Assembly: GCA_902797345.1 (NCBI GenBank)
Contig: CADBSL010000122.1
Span: 1-7,061, forward strand
DNA: 7,061 bases
Direction: 5' to 3'
Source of the DNA: an uncultured Eubacteriales bacterium
GTDB lineage: Bacteria > Bacillota > Clostridia > Peptostreptococcales > Anaerovoracaceae
This document shows, piece by piece, positions 1 through 6,325 of this stretch; the first letter of the stretch is position 1; each line of letters starts with the position of its first letter. The position numbers were made by a program, and so were the translations under genes. The notes beneath the pieces are model-generated. The model had not been told where the DNA came from. It did no database searches and was given only the letters and a program-made list of their open reading frames with translations.

Positions 1-58
1 CGGTAGAAACGTTTTAAAGAGAAGAAGACTCAGAGGAAGAAAAAGATTATCAGCATAA
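1..58 (+). CDS. rpmH: 50S ribosomal protein L34, 3' end only
   Basis: Only the last 18 codons and the TAA stop lie in the window. They read GRNVLKRRRLRGRKRLSA, the arginine/lysine-rich C-terminus typical of bacterial L34, which normally ends in a GRxxLxxRRxxGRxxLSA pattern. L34 is a small, very basic protein of the large ribosomal subunit. Its position directly upstream of rnpA is the classical arrangement near the bacterial replication origin and supports the call. The start codon, the operon promoter and probably the dnaA side of the origin lie to the left of the window. Confidence 0.93.
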   Translation, partial: GRNVLKRRRLRGRKRLSA

Positions 59-83
59 GGCCGCGCAAGTGGTCTTTTTGTTT
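57..83 (+). terminator. Hairpin with T-run between rpmH and rnpA (attenuator-like)
   Basis: Bases 59-64 (GGCCGC) pair with 69-74 (GTGGTC) through Watson-Crick and G-U pairs around a GCAA (GNRA-type) loop. A57-A58 can extend the stem with T75-T76. The run TTTTTGTTT follows at 75-83. This is the form of a weak intrinsic terminator placed directly after the rpmH stop. No separate promoter is evident before rnpA, so I infer partial termination or a processing barrier that would let L34 mRNA exceed rnpA mRNA. The G-U pairs make the stem modest in strength. Confidence 0.6.
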
Positions 84-106
84 AATCGCAGAAAGAGTGA
101 TCGGAC

Positions 107-454
107 ATGTTAAGACCGGAAGTATTACGCAGCAAAAAGGATTTTACTGATATCTACAACAAAGGAAAGTCTCTCGGAGACAGGTATGTGGTGGTTTTCC
201 ACCGGGAAAACCATTTGGATTACACCAGAACTGCTTTTCTTGCAAGCAAAAAAGTAGGCAAGAGTGTTCAGCGAAATAAAGCAAGAAGACTCATGAAGGA
301 GTCTTACCGGGAACTGAAGGATTTCGTAAAGCCGGGCCACGACATCATCATCATCGCCCGAAATACGATCAACCAGGCGACGTACCGCCAGGTGAAAAAA
401 TCCCTCAGAAATGCACTACACAGAGGAAAACTGTTGAAGGAAACAAAAGAATGA
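107..454 (+). CDS. rnpA: Ribonuclease P protein component
   Basis: The protein is 115 aa, the usual size for RnpA. This is the basic protein subunit that binds the catalytic RNase P RNA and helps it remove 5' leaders from precursor tRNAs. The family signature is visible at residues 51-65 (GKSVQRNKARRLMKE), matching the RNxxKRxxRE RNA-binding helix, although the canonical RNR is here RNK. The N-terminal LRSKKDF and the later HDIIIIAR strand also fit. An in-frame TGA at 98-100 makes ATG 107 the only sensible start. The Shine-Dalgarno sequence in front of it is weak. The stop codon overlaps the start of yidD in an ATGA junction, which implies translational coupling. Confidence 0.96.
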   Translation: MLRPEVLRSKKDFTDIYNKGKSLGDRYVVVFHRENHLDYTRTAFLASKKVGKSVQRNKARRLMKESYRELKDFVKPGHDIIIIARNTINQATYRQVKKSLRNALHRGKLLKETKE

Positions 455-660
455 AACATATATTGATTTTTTTAGTGAAATGCTATCAATGGTTCATTTC
501 TCCTCTTTTACCGAAGACCTGCCGGTTTTATCCGACCTGCTCGGAATATTTCATTCAGGCGGTCAGCAAATACGGAGCTTTAAAGGGAACATGGTTGGGA
601 ATAAAAAGGATTCTGAAGTGTCATCCATTTAATCCGGGCGGATACGATCCGCTCAAATAG
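451..660 (+). CDS. yidD: Membrane protein insertion efficiency factor YidD
   Basis: This 69-aa protein has the hallmark YidD pattern: an amphipathic N-terminal stretch (YQWFISPLLPKTCRFYPTC), then SEYFIQA, GxxLGIKRILKCHPFNPGG and a final YDPL. The conserved cysteines are C24, C30 and C57, and C11 is additional. YidD is a small protein on the inner face of the membrane that aids YidC-dependent insertion. Its location between rnpA and yidC is the standard one. The start ATG overlaps the rnpA stop by four bases, and yidC begins 22 bases after its stop, so the three are co-expressed. Confidence 0.95.
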   Translation: MKHILIFLVKCYQWFISPLLPKTCRFYPTCSEYFIQAVSKYGALKGTWLGIKRILKCHPFNPGGYDPLK

Positions 661-682
661 CAGGAATGGAGGAAAAGTAGTA

Positions 683-1612
683 ATGTATCAACTCTTAGCG
701 GTATTTGCAAAACCCATCGCATTGCTTCTGAATCTGCTCTACAATGTTGTTGATGGATTGGGTCTTCCGGGCAGCTATGGGATCGCCATCGTCCTTTTGA
801 CGTTGATCGTCAGAGGCGCGCTCTTCCCATTGTACAATGCTCAGATGAAGCAGTCCGCAAAGATGACAGACCTGCAGCCGAAAATGCAGAAGCTGCAAAA
901 ACAATATGGGCAGGACAAGGAAAAATACAATCAGAAGATCATGGAACTGTATCAGGTAGAAGGCGTTAACCCGGCCAAGGGGTGCCTGCCTTTGATCATC
1001 CAGATGCCGATCCTGTTCGGATTGTTTGCTGCCCTGAGAAATCCGCTCATGTACATGGACCAGGATATGATCCTGGCGGTCCACGAAAAATTCCTGTGGA
1101 TCCCGGACTTGAGTCAGCCGGATAAGTGGATCCTGCCGATCCTGGCGGGCGTCACGACCTATTTCTCATATAAGATCACCATGAACGCCAACCCCTCTTC
1201 GGCGAATTCCATGAAGGTGCTCCAGTACATCTTCCCGTTGATGATCGTTTGGTGGGGTCGTTCTTTCCCGGCAGGTTTGACGATCTACTGGTTTGTGGGA
1301 ACATTATTCATGTGCATCCAGCAGCATTTCGTGCTGTCGAAAATCAAGAAACAGAGAATCCAGAAGGAAGAAGAAGAAAGATACCGGAAGGAACATCCGG
1401 AACTCTTCCCGGAAGAAGTGGAAGAGCAGCCCGTGAAGCCTTCTGAAGTCCAGATCATCGAAGAAGAGGATGAAGAAATCTTTGACGAAAAGATCGAACT
1501 GGAAGAAGTGGAAGATGAATATAGTGACTTCTACACCGACGAAGAACTGGTTCAGATGAAAAAAGATAAAGAAGCAGCTCGTAAAAAGAACAAACACAAG
1601 AAGAAGAAATAA
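683..1612 (+). CDS. yidC: Membrane protein insertase YidC/OxaI/SpoIIIJ family
   Basis: The protein has 309 aa and a GGAGG ribosome binding site at 668-672. It is the short Gram-positive type without the large periplasmic domain of proteobacterial YidC. Hydrophobic segments lie near residues 3-20, 32-51 (containing the conserved groove arginine R44), 101-118, 147-163, 179-191 and 196-213. A charged cytoplasmic hairpin (about 52-96) includes LQPKMQKLQKQYGQDKEK. The family motif GCLPLIIQMPILFGLF is at 100-115. No signal-peptide lipobox cysteine is seen, unlike Bacillus SpoIIIJ. After the last membrane segment there is a long acidic tail (about 229-288) ending in a lysine-rich stretch (293-309, KKNKHKKKK at the end). 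Basic YidC tails are known to contact ribosomes. yidD precedes it and jag follows. Confidence 0.96.
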   Translation: MYQLLAVFAKPIALLLNLLYNVVDGLGLPGSYGIAIVLLTLIVRGALFPLYNAQMKQSAKMTDLQPKMQKLQKQYGQDKEKYNQKIMELYQVEGVNPAKGCLPLIIQMPILFGLFAALRNPLMYMDQDMILAVHEKFLWIPDLSQPDKWILPILAGVTTYFSYKITMNANPSSANSMKVLQYIFPLMIVWWGRSFPAGLTIYWFVGTLFMCIQQHFVLSKIKKQRIQKEEEERYRKEHPELFPEEVEEQPVKPSEVQIIEEEDEEIFDEKIELEEVEDEYSDFYTDEELVQMKKDKEAARKKNKHKKKK

Positions 1613-1618
1613 AACTGT

Positions 1619-1623
1619 GGAGG
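1619..1623 (+). promoter_or_regulatory. Ribosome binding site that supports the GTG start of jag
   Basis: A perfect GGAGG sits 7 bases before GTG 1631, in the 18-base gap after yidC. No ATG near this point gives the conserved EYLEKYGDTVEAA N-terminus, so this site decides the start. Confidence 0.8.
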
Positions 1624-1630
1624 TATACAG

Positions 1631-2380
1631 GTGGAATATTTAGAAAAGTATGGGGACACCGTTGAAGCCGCTGCAAAGCTGGCAGCGACTGAATTGGGAC
1701 TGACACTGGATGATGTGGAAGTGGAAGTTCTGGAAGAAGCGAAAAAAGGTTTTTTAGGCCTGGGTGCCAAGCAGGCTTTCGTTCGTGTCACTCCGAAACT
1801 CAGCCCGGAAAAGATCGCCCTGGCTTTCGTCAAGGATATCACGGAAAAAATGGGATTGGAGCTGAAGATCGAATCCAGTGAAGAAGACGGTATTATTTAC
1901 ATCGATATCGAAGGCAAGGATTCCGGTACCATCATCGGAAAGAGAGGACAGACATTAGACTCTCTCCAGTATCTGACCAATCTGGCAGTAAACAAGAACA
2001 CCGACAAGTATGTCAAGGTCGTGATCAATGCTGAAAATTACAGGGAAAAGAGAGAAAGCACACTGGAACAGCTGGCGATCCGTTTGGCCGGCAAGGTTTC
2101 CAAGACCAAGAGAGCGGTTCGGTTGGAGCCTATGAACCCCTATGAAAGAAAGGTCATCCACACAACTCTTCAGGACGACGTCAGAGTCAACACCAGAAGC
2201 GAAGGGGACGAACCTTACCGGAGAGTCGTGATCGAAGTTCGGAAGATGCCCCGGGAAAAGGGACGCGGCGGAAAGTTCAATAAAGATTCCAAGTTCCGCA
2301 GAGAACATAAAGAAGAAGCACCGGTTGAAACCGCACCGGAAGCGCCGGTGAGTGAGGCTCAGGAAAGCGAAAATGAATAA
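1631..2380 (+). CDS. jag: Jag/KhpB RNA-binding protein (Jag-N, KH, R3H domains)
   Basis: The protein has 249 aa and starts at GTG. The Jag N-terminal domain covers about residues 1-52 and contains the signature GFLGLG at 40-45. A type II KH domain follows at about 60-135 with the RNA-binding loop IIGKRG at 101-106. The R3H domain is at about 140-205, with its R-x3-H motif at R173/H177 (ERKVIH). Residues after about 206 are a charged, then proline/alanine/glutamate-rich, low-complexity tail that is probably disordered. The protein is also known as KhpB or EloR. In other Firmicutes it binds RNA, often with KhpA, and influences cell elongation and division. It lies directly after yidC, the usual arrangement that gave it the name 'SpoIIIJ-associated'. 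Its stop overlaps the start of mnmE. Confidence 0.95.
   Translation: MEYLEKYGDTVEAAAKLAATELGLTLDDVEVEVLEEAKKGFLGLGAKQAFVRVTPKLSPEKIALAFVKDITEKMGLELKIESSEEDGIIYIDIEGKDSGTIIGKRGQTLDSLQYLTNLAVNKNTDKYVKVVINAENYREKRESTLEQLAIRLAGKVSKTKRAVRLEPMNPYERKVIHTTLQDDVRVNTRSEGDEPYRRVVIEVRKMPREKGRGGKFNKDSKFRREHKEEAPVETAPEAPVSEAQESENE
2361..2367 (+). promoter_or_regulatory. Ribosome binding site fixing the mnmE start at 2373
   Basis: AGGAAAG lies 5 bases before ATG 2373. The reading frame is open upstream to a GTG at 2352, but the residues added there (MRLRKAK) are not part of the family, and the ATG gives the conserved N-terminus MNKEDTIAAIATAPGEGG. Confidence 0.7.
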
Positions 2381-3773
2381 AGAAGATACTATTGCAGCCA
2401 TCGCCACTGCTCCGGGAGAAGGCGGGATCGGAATAGTACGAATCAGCGGAGAATCGGCAGGACCTATTCTCCGTTCTGTTTTTGTACCGAAGAAAAACAG
2501 GAGCGATAACAATAATATATATAATGTAGAAAATCGTAAGCTCACCTACGGTACGGTGATCGACCCGGATACGGGAGAGGACATTGACGAGGTGCTGGCG
2601 GTGTTTATGAAGGGTCCCGGCACCTATACTGCGGAAGATGTGGCAGAGATCAACTGCCATGGCAGTATGGTGTCCCTGCAGAAGACGCTGGAGCTGGTGC
2701 TCCGAAAAGGAGCCCGGCTGGCAGAACCCGGGGAATTCACCAAACGCGCCTTTCTGAATGGGCGGATCGACCTGTCCCAGGCGGAAGCTGTGATGGACGT
2801 GATCCGGGCGAAAACCGAGGACAGCTATAAAGCGGCCATGGGACAGCTTTCCGGAAGGCTGTCGGATCAGATCCGCCGGATCCGGGAGAAGCTGGTGGAT
2901 GTGCTGGTGGAATTGACGGTAAACATCGATTACCCGGACGAGGATATCGAAGTCCTGACCTATGAAAAACTGGACCGTGAAATGGAGGAAATCTGTGAAA
3001 AGATCCGGGAACTGGCGGATTCCGGCTATACGGGACGGATCCTCCGGGAGGGCCTCAATACGGTGATCGTGGGCAAGCCAAACGTGGGGAAATCGTCGCT
3101 GATGAACCGGCTGTTGCGGGAGACCCGTTCCATCGTGACGGAGATCCCCGGAACCACCCGGGATACCATCCAGGAGCAGCTGAACATCGGCGGGATCCTG
3201 CTGAATATCACCGATACGGCAGGGATCCGGGAAACCGGGGATGTGGTGGAAAAGATCGGCGTAGAAAAGAGCCTGGAGAGCCTGAAACGGGCGGATCTGG
3301 TGTTGTTCATACTGGACCAGTCCCGTCCTCTGGACGAGGAAGACCGGCTGATCGCGGAAGAACTCCGGGACCGGGAGGACGTGATCGTCCTGGTCAATAA
3401 GACCGATGAAGCTCCCTGCTGGCAGGAAGAGGAATGGAGAGAATTCCTTCCGGAGCGTGAATTCCTCCGGACTTCTATGGTCAGCGGAGAAGGGATCGGA
3501 GAGCTGGAAGAACAGATCCGTCAAAGGGTCTACAGCGGGCAGGTGAAGACCGGCGAAAATGTATTCGTCACCAATGTCCGTCACCTCCACCTATTAAAAA
3601 AGGCCCTCAGCTCAGCTGAGGACGCTTTAAACATGATCCGCCAGGGAGAACCCCTGGAGTTTATTGACATCGATGTGAACCAAACCTGGTCCCTTCTGGG
3701 AGAAATCACCGGAGAAACCGTTCAGGAAGACATCATCAATGAAGTCTTTGCACGGTTTTGTTTGGGGAAGTGA
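2373..3773 (+). CDS. mnmE: tRNA modification GTPase MnmE (TrmE)
   Basis: From ATG 2373 the protein has 466 aa, the normal MnmE length. With MnmG it installs the (carboxymethyl)aminomethyl group on U34 of certain tRNAs, which secures reading of A/G-ending codons. The N-terminal folate-binding and dimerisation domain covers about 1-115 (TIAAIATAPGEGGIGIVRISG). A helical domain follows and holds the inserted G domain at about 215-375. G motifs are GKPNVGKSS (234-242, P-loop), PGTTRD (259-264, K-loop/switch I), DTAG (281-284) and NKTD (342-345). The C-terminus is FCLGK (462-466) with the conserved catalytic-loop cysteine C463. It overlaps jag by 8 bases. The usual partner gene mnmG does not follow. 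A short AT-rich patch encodes an asparagine-rich loop near residues 45-55. Confidence 0.97.
   Translation: MNKEDTIAAIATAPGEGGIGIVRISGESAGPILRSVFVPKKNRSDNNNIYNVENRKLTYGTVIDPDTGEDIDEVLAVFMKGPGTYTAEDVAEINCHGSMVSLQKTLELVLRKGARLAEPGEFTKRAFLNGRIDLSQAEAVMDVIRAKTEDSYKAAMGQLSGRLSDQIRRIREKLVDVLVELTVNIDYPDEDIEVLTYEKLDREMEEICEKIRELADSGYTGRILREGLNTVIVGKPNVGKSSLMNRLLRETRSIVTEIPGTTRDTIQEQLNIGGILLNITDTAGIRETGDVVEKIGVEKSLESLKRADLVLFILDQSRPLDEEDRLIAEELRDREDVIVLVNKTDEAPCWQEEEWREFLPEREFLRTSMVSGEGIGELEEQIRQRVYSGQVKTGENVFVTNVRHLHLLKKALSSAEDALNMIRQGEPLEFIDIDVNQTWSLLGEITGETVQEDIINEVFARFCLGK
3596..3623 (-). terminator. Intrinsic terminator inside mnmE, antisense orientation
   Basis: On the - strand, bases 3623-3615 (GTCCTCAGC) pair with 3611-3603 (GCTGAGGGC) around a TGA loop. 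This gives a 9-bp GC-rich stem with one T-G wobble. One C follows, then six T residues (A3596-3601 on the + strand). There is no T-run on the + strand side, so it should stop - strand transcripts only. The gene upstream on that strand is the SLH protein gene ending at 3820, which otherwise has no terminator. Its mRNA would then carry about 200 bases antisense to the 3' end of mnmE. The coding sequence here encodes KKALSSAEDA, so chance cannot be fully excluded. Confidence 0.65.
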
Positions 3774-3819
3774 GTCTTAAGTCTCAAGTCTGGACTCCGG
3801 GCTCAAAGCTCCCAGCTCC
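3774..3819. repeat. Degenerate 7-base tandem repeat between convergent genes
   Basis: Six full units and a partial seventh fill the gap between the stops of mnmE and the SLH gene: GTCTTAA, GTCTCAA, GTCTGGA, CTCCGGG, CTCAAAG, CTCCCAG, CTCC. Every unit has TC at positions 2-3, G or C at position 1, and A or G at position 7 of each complete unit (consensus STCNNNR). The first three units are GTCT-type and the later ones CTC-type. There is no T-run and no strong stem, so it is not an ordinary intrinsic terminator. Its function is unknown. Confidence 0.7.
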
Positions 3820-5046
3820 TTACAACCCCATCATCCGCGCCATGATGGCGGCAGCTTCACTGCGTTTGATGGCGCTCTTCGGAGCGAAGGAACCATCTTC
3901 ATTGCCTTTGATGATACCGGCCCGGTACATGGCGTAGATCTCAGCCACATACTTGTGCCGCATGGAGACGTCCGGGATGGAACCATCTTCCACGGTCGTG
4001 ACTTCCTGGTAGTAATCCGATGGCATGGATTTATAGAAAATATGGACGAACTCATCCCGGGGGATGTAAGCGTTATAGTCGCTGTACTTCCACGGGATGC
4101 CGTTCTTTTTGGCATAATCCAAATACGGCTGGTACCAGGGAGTAACGTTTCTCAGGTAGGAGTCAAAGTCCTTTCCATTGTTTTTCGCGTGCATCCGGGT
4201 AGCCAGTGTGATGGCTTCGGCGTAGGTGATGTTGTCCTGGGGTGCGAAGAGGGTGTCGCTCTTGCCTTTGATCAGTCCCACGGAAGTGGCGGCGATTACC
4301 GGGTCATAGAACCAGTCGCCTTCCTTCACATCTTCGAAACTGTACAGCACGGGGTAGCCCGGGATCGAGCTGATTTCGTATTCTTCCATGAGTTTTTTCG
4401 CGATATCTTCGCTCATGATATAATTGCTTTTCGCCTGGAATCCGCCGTTATAGACCTTCAGAGTCAACTTGGAAAAGGACGTATAGGAGGCGTTTTGAGC
4501 CGTAGCGACCCCATCCTGCCCGTTGTGGCAGATCATGGCTTCGTAATTCCCGTAGCCTTTGATGGTCAGGGCAGCAGTGGCATAATCCAGGTTCTTATCC
4601 GAGAGCACCAGAGGCGTTCTGGAATAAAAACTGCCGTCCCGGGTCAAATACACATAGGGGTTGCATTTCCGAACGTAGTTTTCCAGGTAATCCTTGTCCT
4701 TGGGCATGGTAAAAGCCACCACCACGTGGATGGTCTTATTATTCTTATTGTACTTGTCCAGTGCGTCGCTGACCCGCTGGTTGTACAGATCCAGATACAT
4801 GTCGATCTGGTCGGCGCTCCACTGGTCCATGGAGGTGGTGTCCCACATCTGATTGCATTCCGAGAGGGTCTGCTGTTCGATGGCTTTGGTGTTGACGTGG
4901 GAGGAACTGTCCTCTTCCAGCCAACTCCAGGAGGCTACGCCCCACCCTTCCTCAGTATTTGAAGCGGCAAAGGCCGGAACGGCGGCCAGGCTCATCAGCA
5001 GCCCTAAAACCAACGCCCAGACCAACAGGCCTTTAAATCTTTTCAT
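3820..5046 (-). CDS. Secreted protein with three C-terminal SLH domains
   Basis: The protein has 408 aa from ATG 5046, chosen because GAGGAG lies 6 bases upstream (5053-5058) and a signal peptide starts at once. Residues 1-27 (MKRFKG, hydrophobic core, PAFA) are a cleavable secretion signal. Residues 28-235 match no family that I recognise. They begin with a Trp/acid-rich stretch (WGVASWSWLEED), continue with a likely helical part (55-103) and then beta-rich sequence. Three S-layer-homology repeats follow: about 237-285 (FEDVKEGDWFYDPVIAA...GLIKGKSD), 300-341 (diverged, WYQPYLDYAKKNGI) and 356-408 (IPDVSMRHKYVAEIY...GIIKGNEDGSFAPK). SLH repeats anchor proteins non-covalently to pyruvylated secondary cell-wall polymers. 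The protein is therefore likely displayed on the cell surface, with the N-terminal part as the working domain of unknown role. It has its own promoter. Confidence 0.9.
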   Translation of the reverse strand: MKRFKGLLVWALVLGLLMSLAAVPAFAASNTEEGWGVASWSWLEEDSSSHVNTKAIEQQTLSECNQMWDTTSMDQWSADQIDMYLDLYNQRVSDALDKYNKNNKTIHVVVAFTMPKDKDYLENYVRKCNPYVYLTRDGSFYSRTPLVLSDKNLDYATAALTIKGYGNYEAMICHNGQDGVATAQNASYTSFSKLTLKVYNGGFQAKSNYIMSEDIAKKLMEEYEISSIPGYPVLYSFEDVKEGDWFYDPVIAATSVGLIKGKSDTLFAPQDNITYAEAITLATRMHAKNNGKDFDSYLRNVTPWYQPYLDYAKKNGIPWKYSDYNAYIPRDEFVHIFYKSMPSDYYQEVTTVEDGSIPDVSMRHKYVAEIYAMYRAGIIKGNEDGSFAPKSAIKRSEAAAIMARMMGL

Positions 5047-5095
5047 GGTTTTCTCCTCATATATCAATGTGCAGTAAGCAGTTTTTTCCAACCCT

Positions 5096-5104
5096 ATTGT
5101 AACA
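5096..5104 (-). promoter_or_regulatory. Extended -10 promoter for the SLH protein gene
   Basis: The - strand reads TGTTACAAT, a TGn extended -10 followed by TACAAT (one mismatch to TATAAT). No good -35 hexamer lies 17 bases upstream (GCCAAA), which is usual for extended -10 promoters. A start near 5089 would give a leader of about 43 bases before ATG 5046. Confidence 0.6.
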
Positions 5105-5162
5105 CAAGCCGCCGGACTTTTGGCGAGATTAAAGAAAACGTAACATATTTACAATAAAACTG

Positions 5163-5193
5163 AAAAAAGACCCGGTCTTTTGGACCGGATCTT
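5163..5193 (-). terminator. Intrinsic terminator of the LCP gene
   Basis: On the - strand, AAGATCCGGTC (5193-5183) pairs with GACCGGGTCTT (5177-5167) around a 5-base loop. The stem is 11 bp with one T-G wobble, followed by a T-run (5168-5163). It lies 15 bases after the LCP stop codon and about 60 bases before the SLH promoter, so it separates the two genes. Confidence 0.9.
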
Positions 5194-5207
5194 CGGTAAT
5201 TCCTGGA

Positions 5208-6218
5208 TTATTCTGTAGTGCCCTCCGTTTCAGAGGTGCTCTTGGAATCCACATCGCTGAAGTCCATGTTTTCTTCATCCAGCTGGTTGGAGTAAATCTG
5301 GGTCAGCATGTCGCGGATCTGTGACTTGCTGGAGTACCAGAAGGACAGGTCCCCTTCTCCGATCCGGGCTTCGCCGGGGATGGTGTAGGTGGTTACCTTG
5401 TCCGGGGAAAGACCGGTGGCGTTTTTCGCGATGCTCAGCACCGTATCCACCTTGACGTCGGATTCTACGTTGTTCAGAACGCTTTTGGTGACTTTTACGA
5501 TGTTCAGACCCATAGCCTGCCGGAATGCGGATTTCATGAATTCCTGCTGGGTCTTGACACGGCCGATGTCGCCTTCCCGGTAGCCGGGGTAGCCCTTATC
5601 GCCTTTACGGAAACGGATGAACTGCATGGCCTTCTGTCCGTCCAATACCTGGTAGCCCTCTTCGATATCGATGTAAAGAGGAGGCGTATCGTAGATATCC
5701 GTGTAGTGCATGTGGAAGGGAACATTCATCGGCACACCGCCCATGGAGTCCACGATCCGTGCTACGCCTTCGTAATCCACTTTCATATAGCAGTTGATAG
5801 GAATGCCCTCCAACAGGTCGCTGACCGCCATAGCCACGCCCAAAGCACCATCCTGGTAAGAAGCGTTGATCTTCTTTTCCGAGGGGTGACCGTGGCCGGA
5901 GCGCACGTAATAGGTGTCTCTTGGAATGGAGATCAGATCGATATGGTCCGTATCCTTGTCATAGGAACACAGCATGATGGTGTCCGCCAGGCCGGAGTTG
6001 ACCCCCAGCAGGAGGATGTTGATCCGGTTGGCGTCGGAGAAGGCCTGGAAGAACGGGCTGTCTTCATCCACCAGGGACGGCATTTCCTCTTCCAGATTGA
6101 CTTCACTTTCCTTGAATACGGTATTGTCCTGAACATTGTTCCACCAGGCAAAGGCCGGTGTGAAAATGCAGGTACAAATCAACGTCGTGACGACGAGAGT
6201 TTTCACAAATGTTTTCAT
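5208..6218 (-). CDS. LytR-CpsA-Psr (LCP) family cell-wall polymer ligase
   Basis: The protein has 336 aa from ATG 6218, with AAGGGA 6 bases upstream. A hydrophobic N-terminus (about 7-24) precedes an extracellular LCP domain at about 66-235. Family motifs are NILLLGVNSGLADTIML (68-83), the SIPRDTYY block with R100/D101, KINASYQDG (116-124), the YEGVARIVDSMGGV segment (149-162), and RFRKGD...GDIGRVKTQQEF (202-227) with R202, D217, R220 and Q224. LCP proteins transfer undecaprenyl-phosphate-linked glycopolymers such as teichoic acids or capsule to peptidoglycan, with the conserved Arg/Asp residues binding the lipid pyrophosphate. The C-terminal tail is acidic and Ser/Thr-rich. The N-terminal segment ends in AFA at 22-24, which looks cleavable, whereas LCP proteins are usually membrane-anchored. 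It has its own promoter and terminator. Which polymer it attaches cannot be read from the sequence. Confidence 0.93.
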   Translation of the reverse strand: MKTFVKTLVVTTLICTCIFTPAFAWWNNVQDNTVFKESEVNLEEEMPSLVDEDSPFFQAFSDANRINILLLGVNSGLADTIMLCSYDKDTDHIDLISIPRDTYYVRSGHGHPSEKKINASYQDGALGVAMAVSDLLEGIPINCYMKVDYEGVARIVDSMGGVPMNVPFHMHYTDIYDTPPLYIDIEEGYQVLDGQKAMQFIRFRKGDKGYPGYREGDIGRVKTQQEFMKSAFRQAMGLNIVKVTKSVLNNVESDVKVDTVLSIAKNATGLSPDKVTTYTIPGEARIGEGDLSFWYSSKSQIRDMLTQIYSNQLDEENMDFSDVDSKSTSETEGTTE

Positions 6219-6259
6219 AGTCTGTCCCTTCAGTTTGCTCTTTACTATACAGTGCTGTT

Positions 6260-6268
6260 ATTATACCA
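6260..6268 (-). promoter_or_regulatory. Extended -10 promoter for the LCP gene
   Basis: The - strand reads TGGTATAAT: a perfect TATAAT with the TGn extension. The -35 region (AAAACT) is poor. A start near 6253 would leave a leader of about 35 bases. The site lies in the 107-base gap after the RDD gene. Confidence 0.75.
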
Positions 6269-6325
6269 CATTTCCGGGAAAAAGTTTTCGTGATTCATTA
6301 CAACTTTATTACAAATCCGTGGATT

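Noticed and set aside
2277..3590. Long - strand open frame opposite mnmE (437 codons)
   Set aside because: It lies over a full-length MnmE with all G motifs, and its translation has no recognisable domain.
3795..3819. Resemblance of the end of the heptad repeat to the T-arm and 3' end of the tRNA-Lys gene, as in an attachment site pair
   Set aside because: The match is broken and short, the 7-base register explains the sequence better, and no integrase or phage gene lies between the two places.
3871..3886. CGCTC-TTCG-GAGCG hairpin near the 3' end of the SLH gene, a possible + strand terminator for mnmE
   Set aside because: There is no T-run after it, and the bases encode the usual SLH sequence APKSAIKRS.
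3955..4962. Long + strand open frame opposite the SLH gene (335 codons)
   Set aside because: It is the antisense of a well-supported secreted SLH protein, shows no family motifs, and is an effect of codon bias.
6308..6325. AAATCC-GT-GGATTT inverted repeat after the RDD gene as a terminator
   Set aside because: The stem is only 5-6 bp, AT-rich and lacks a clear T-run on the - strand.
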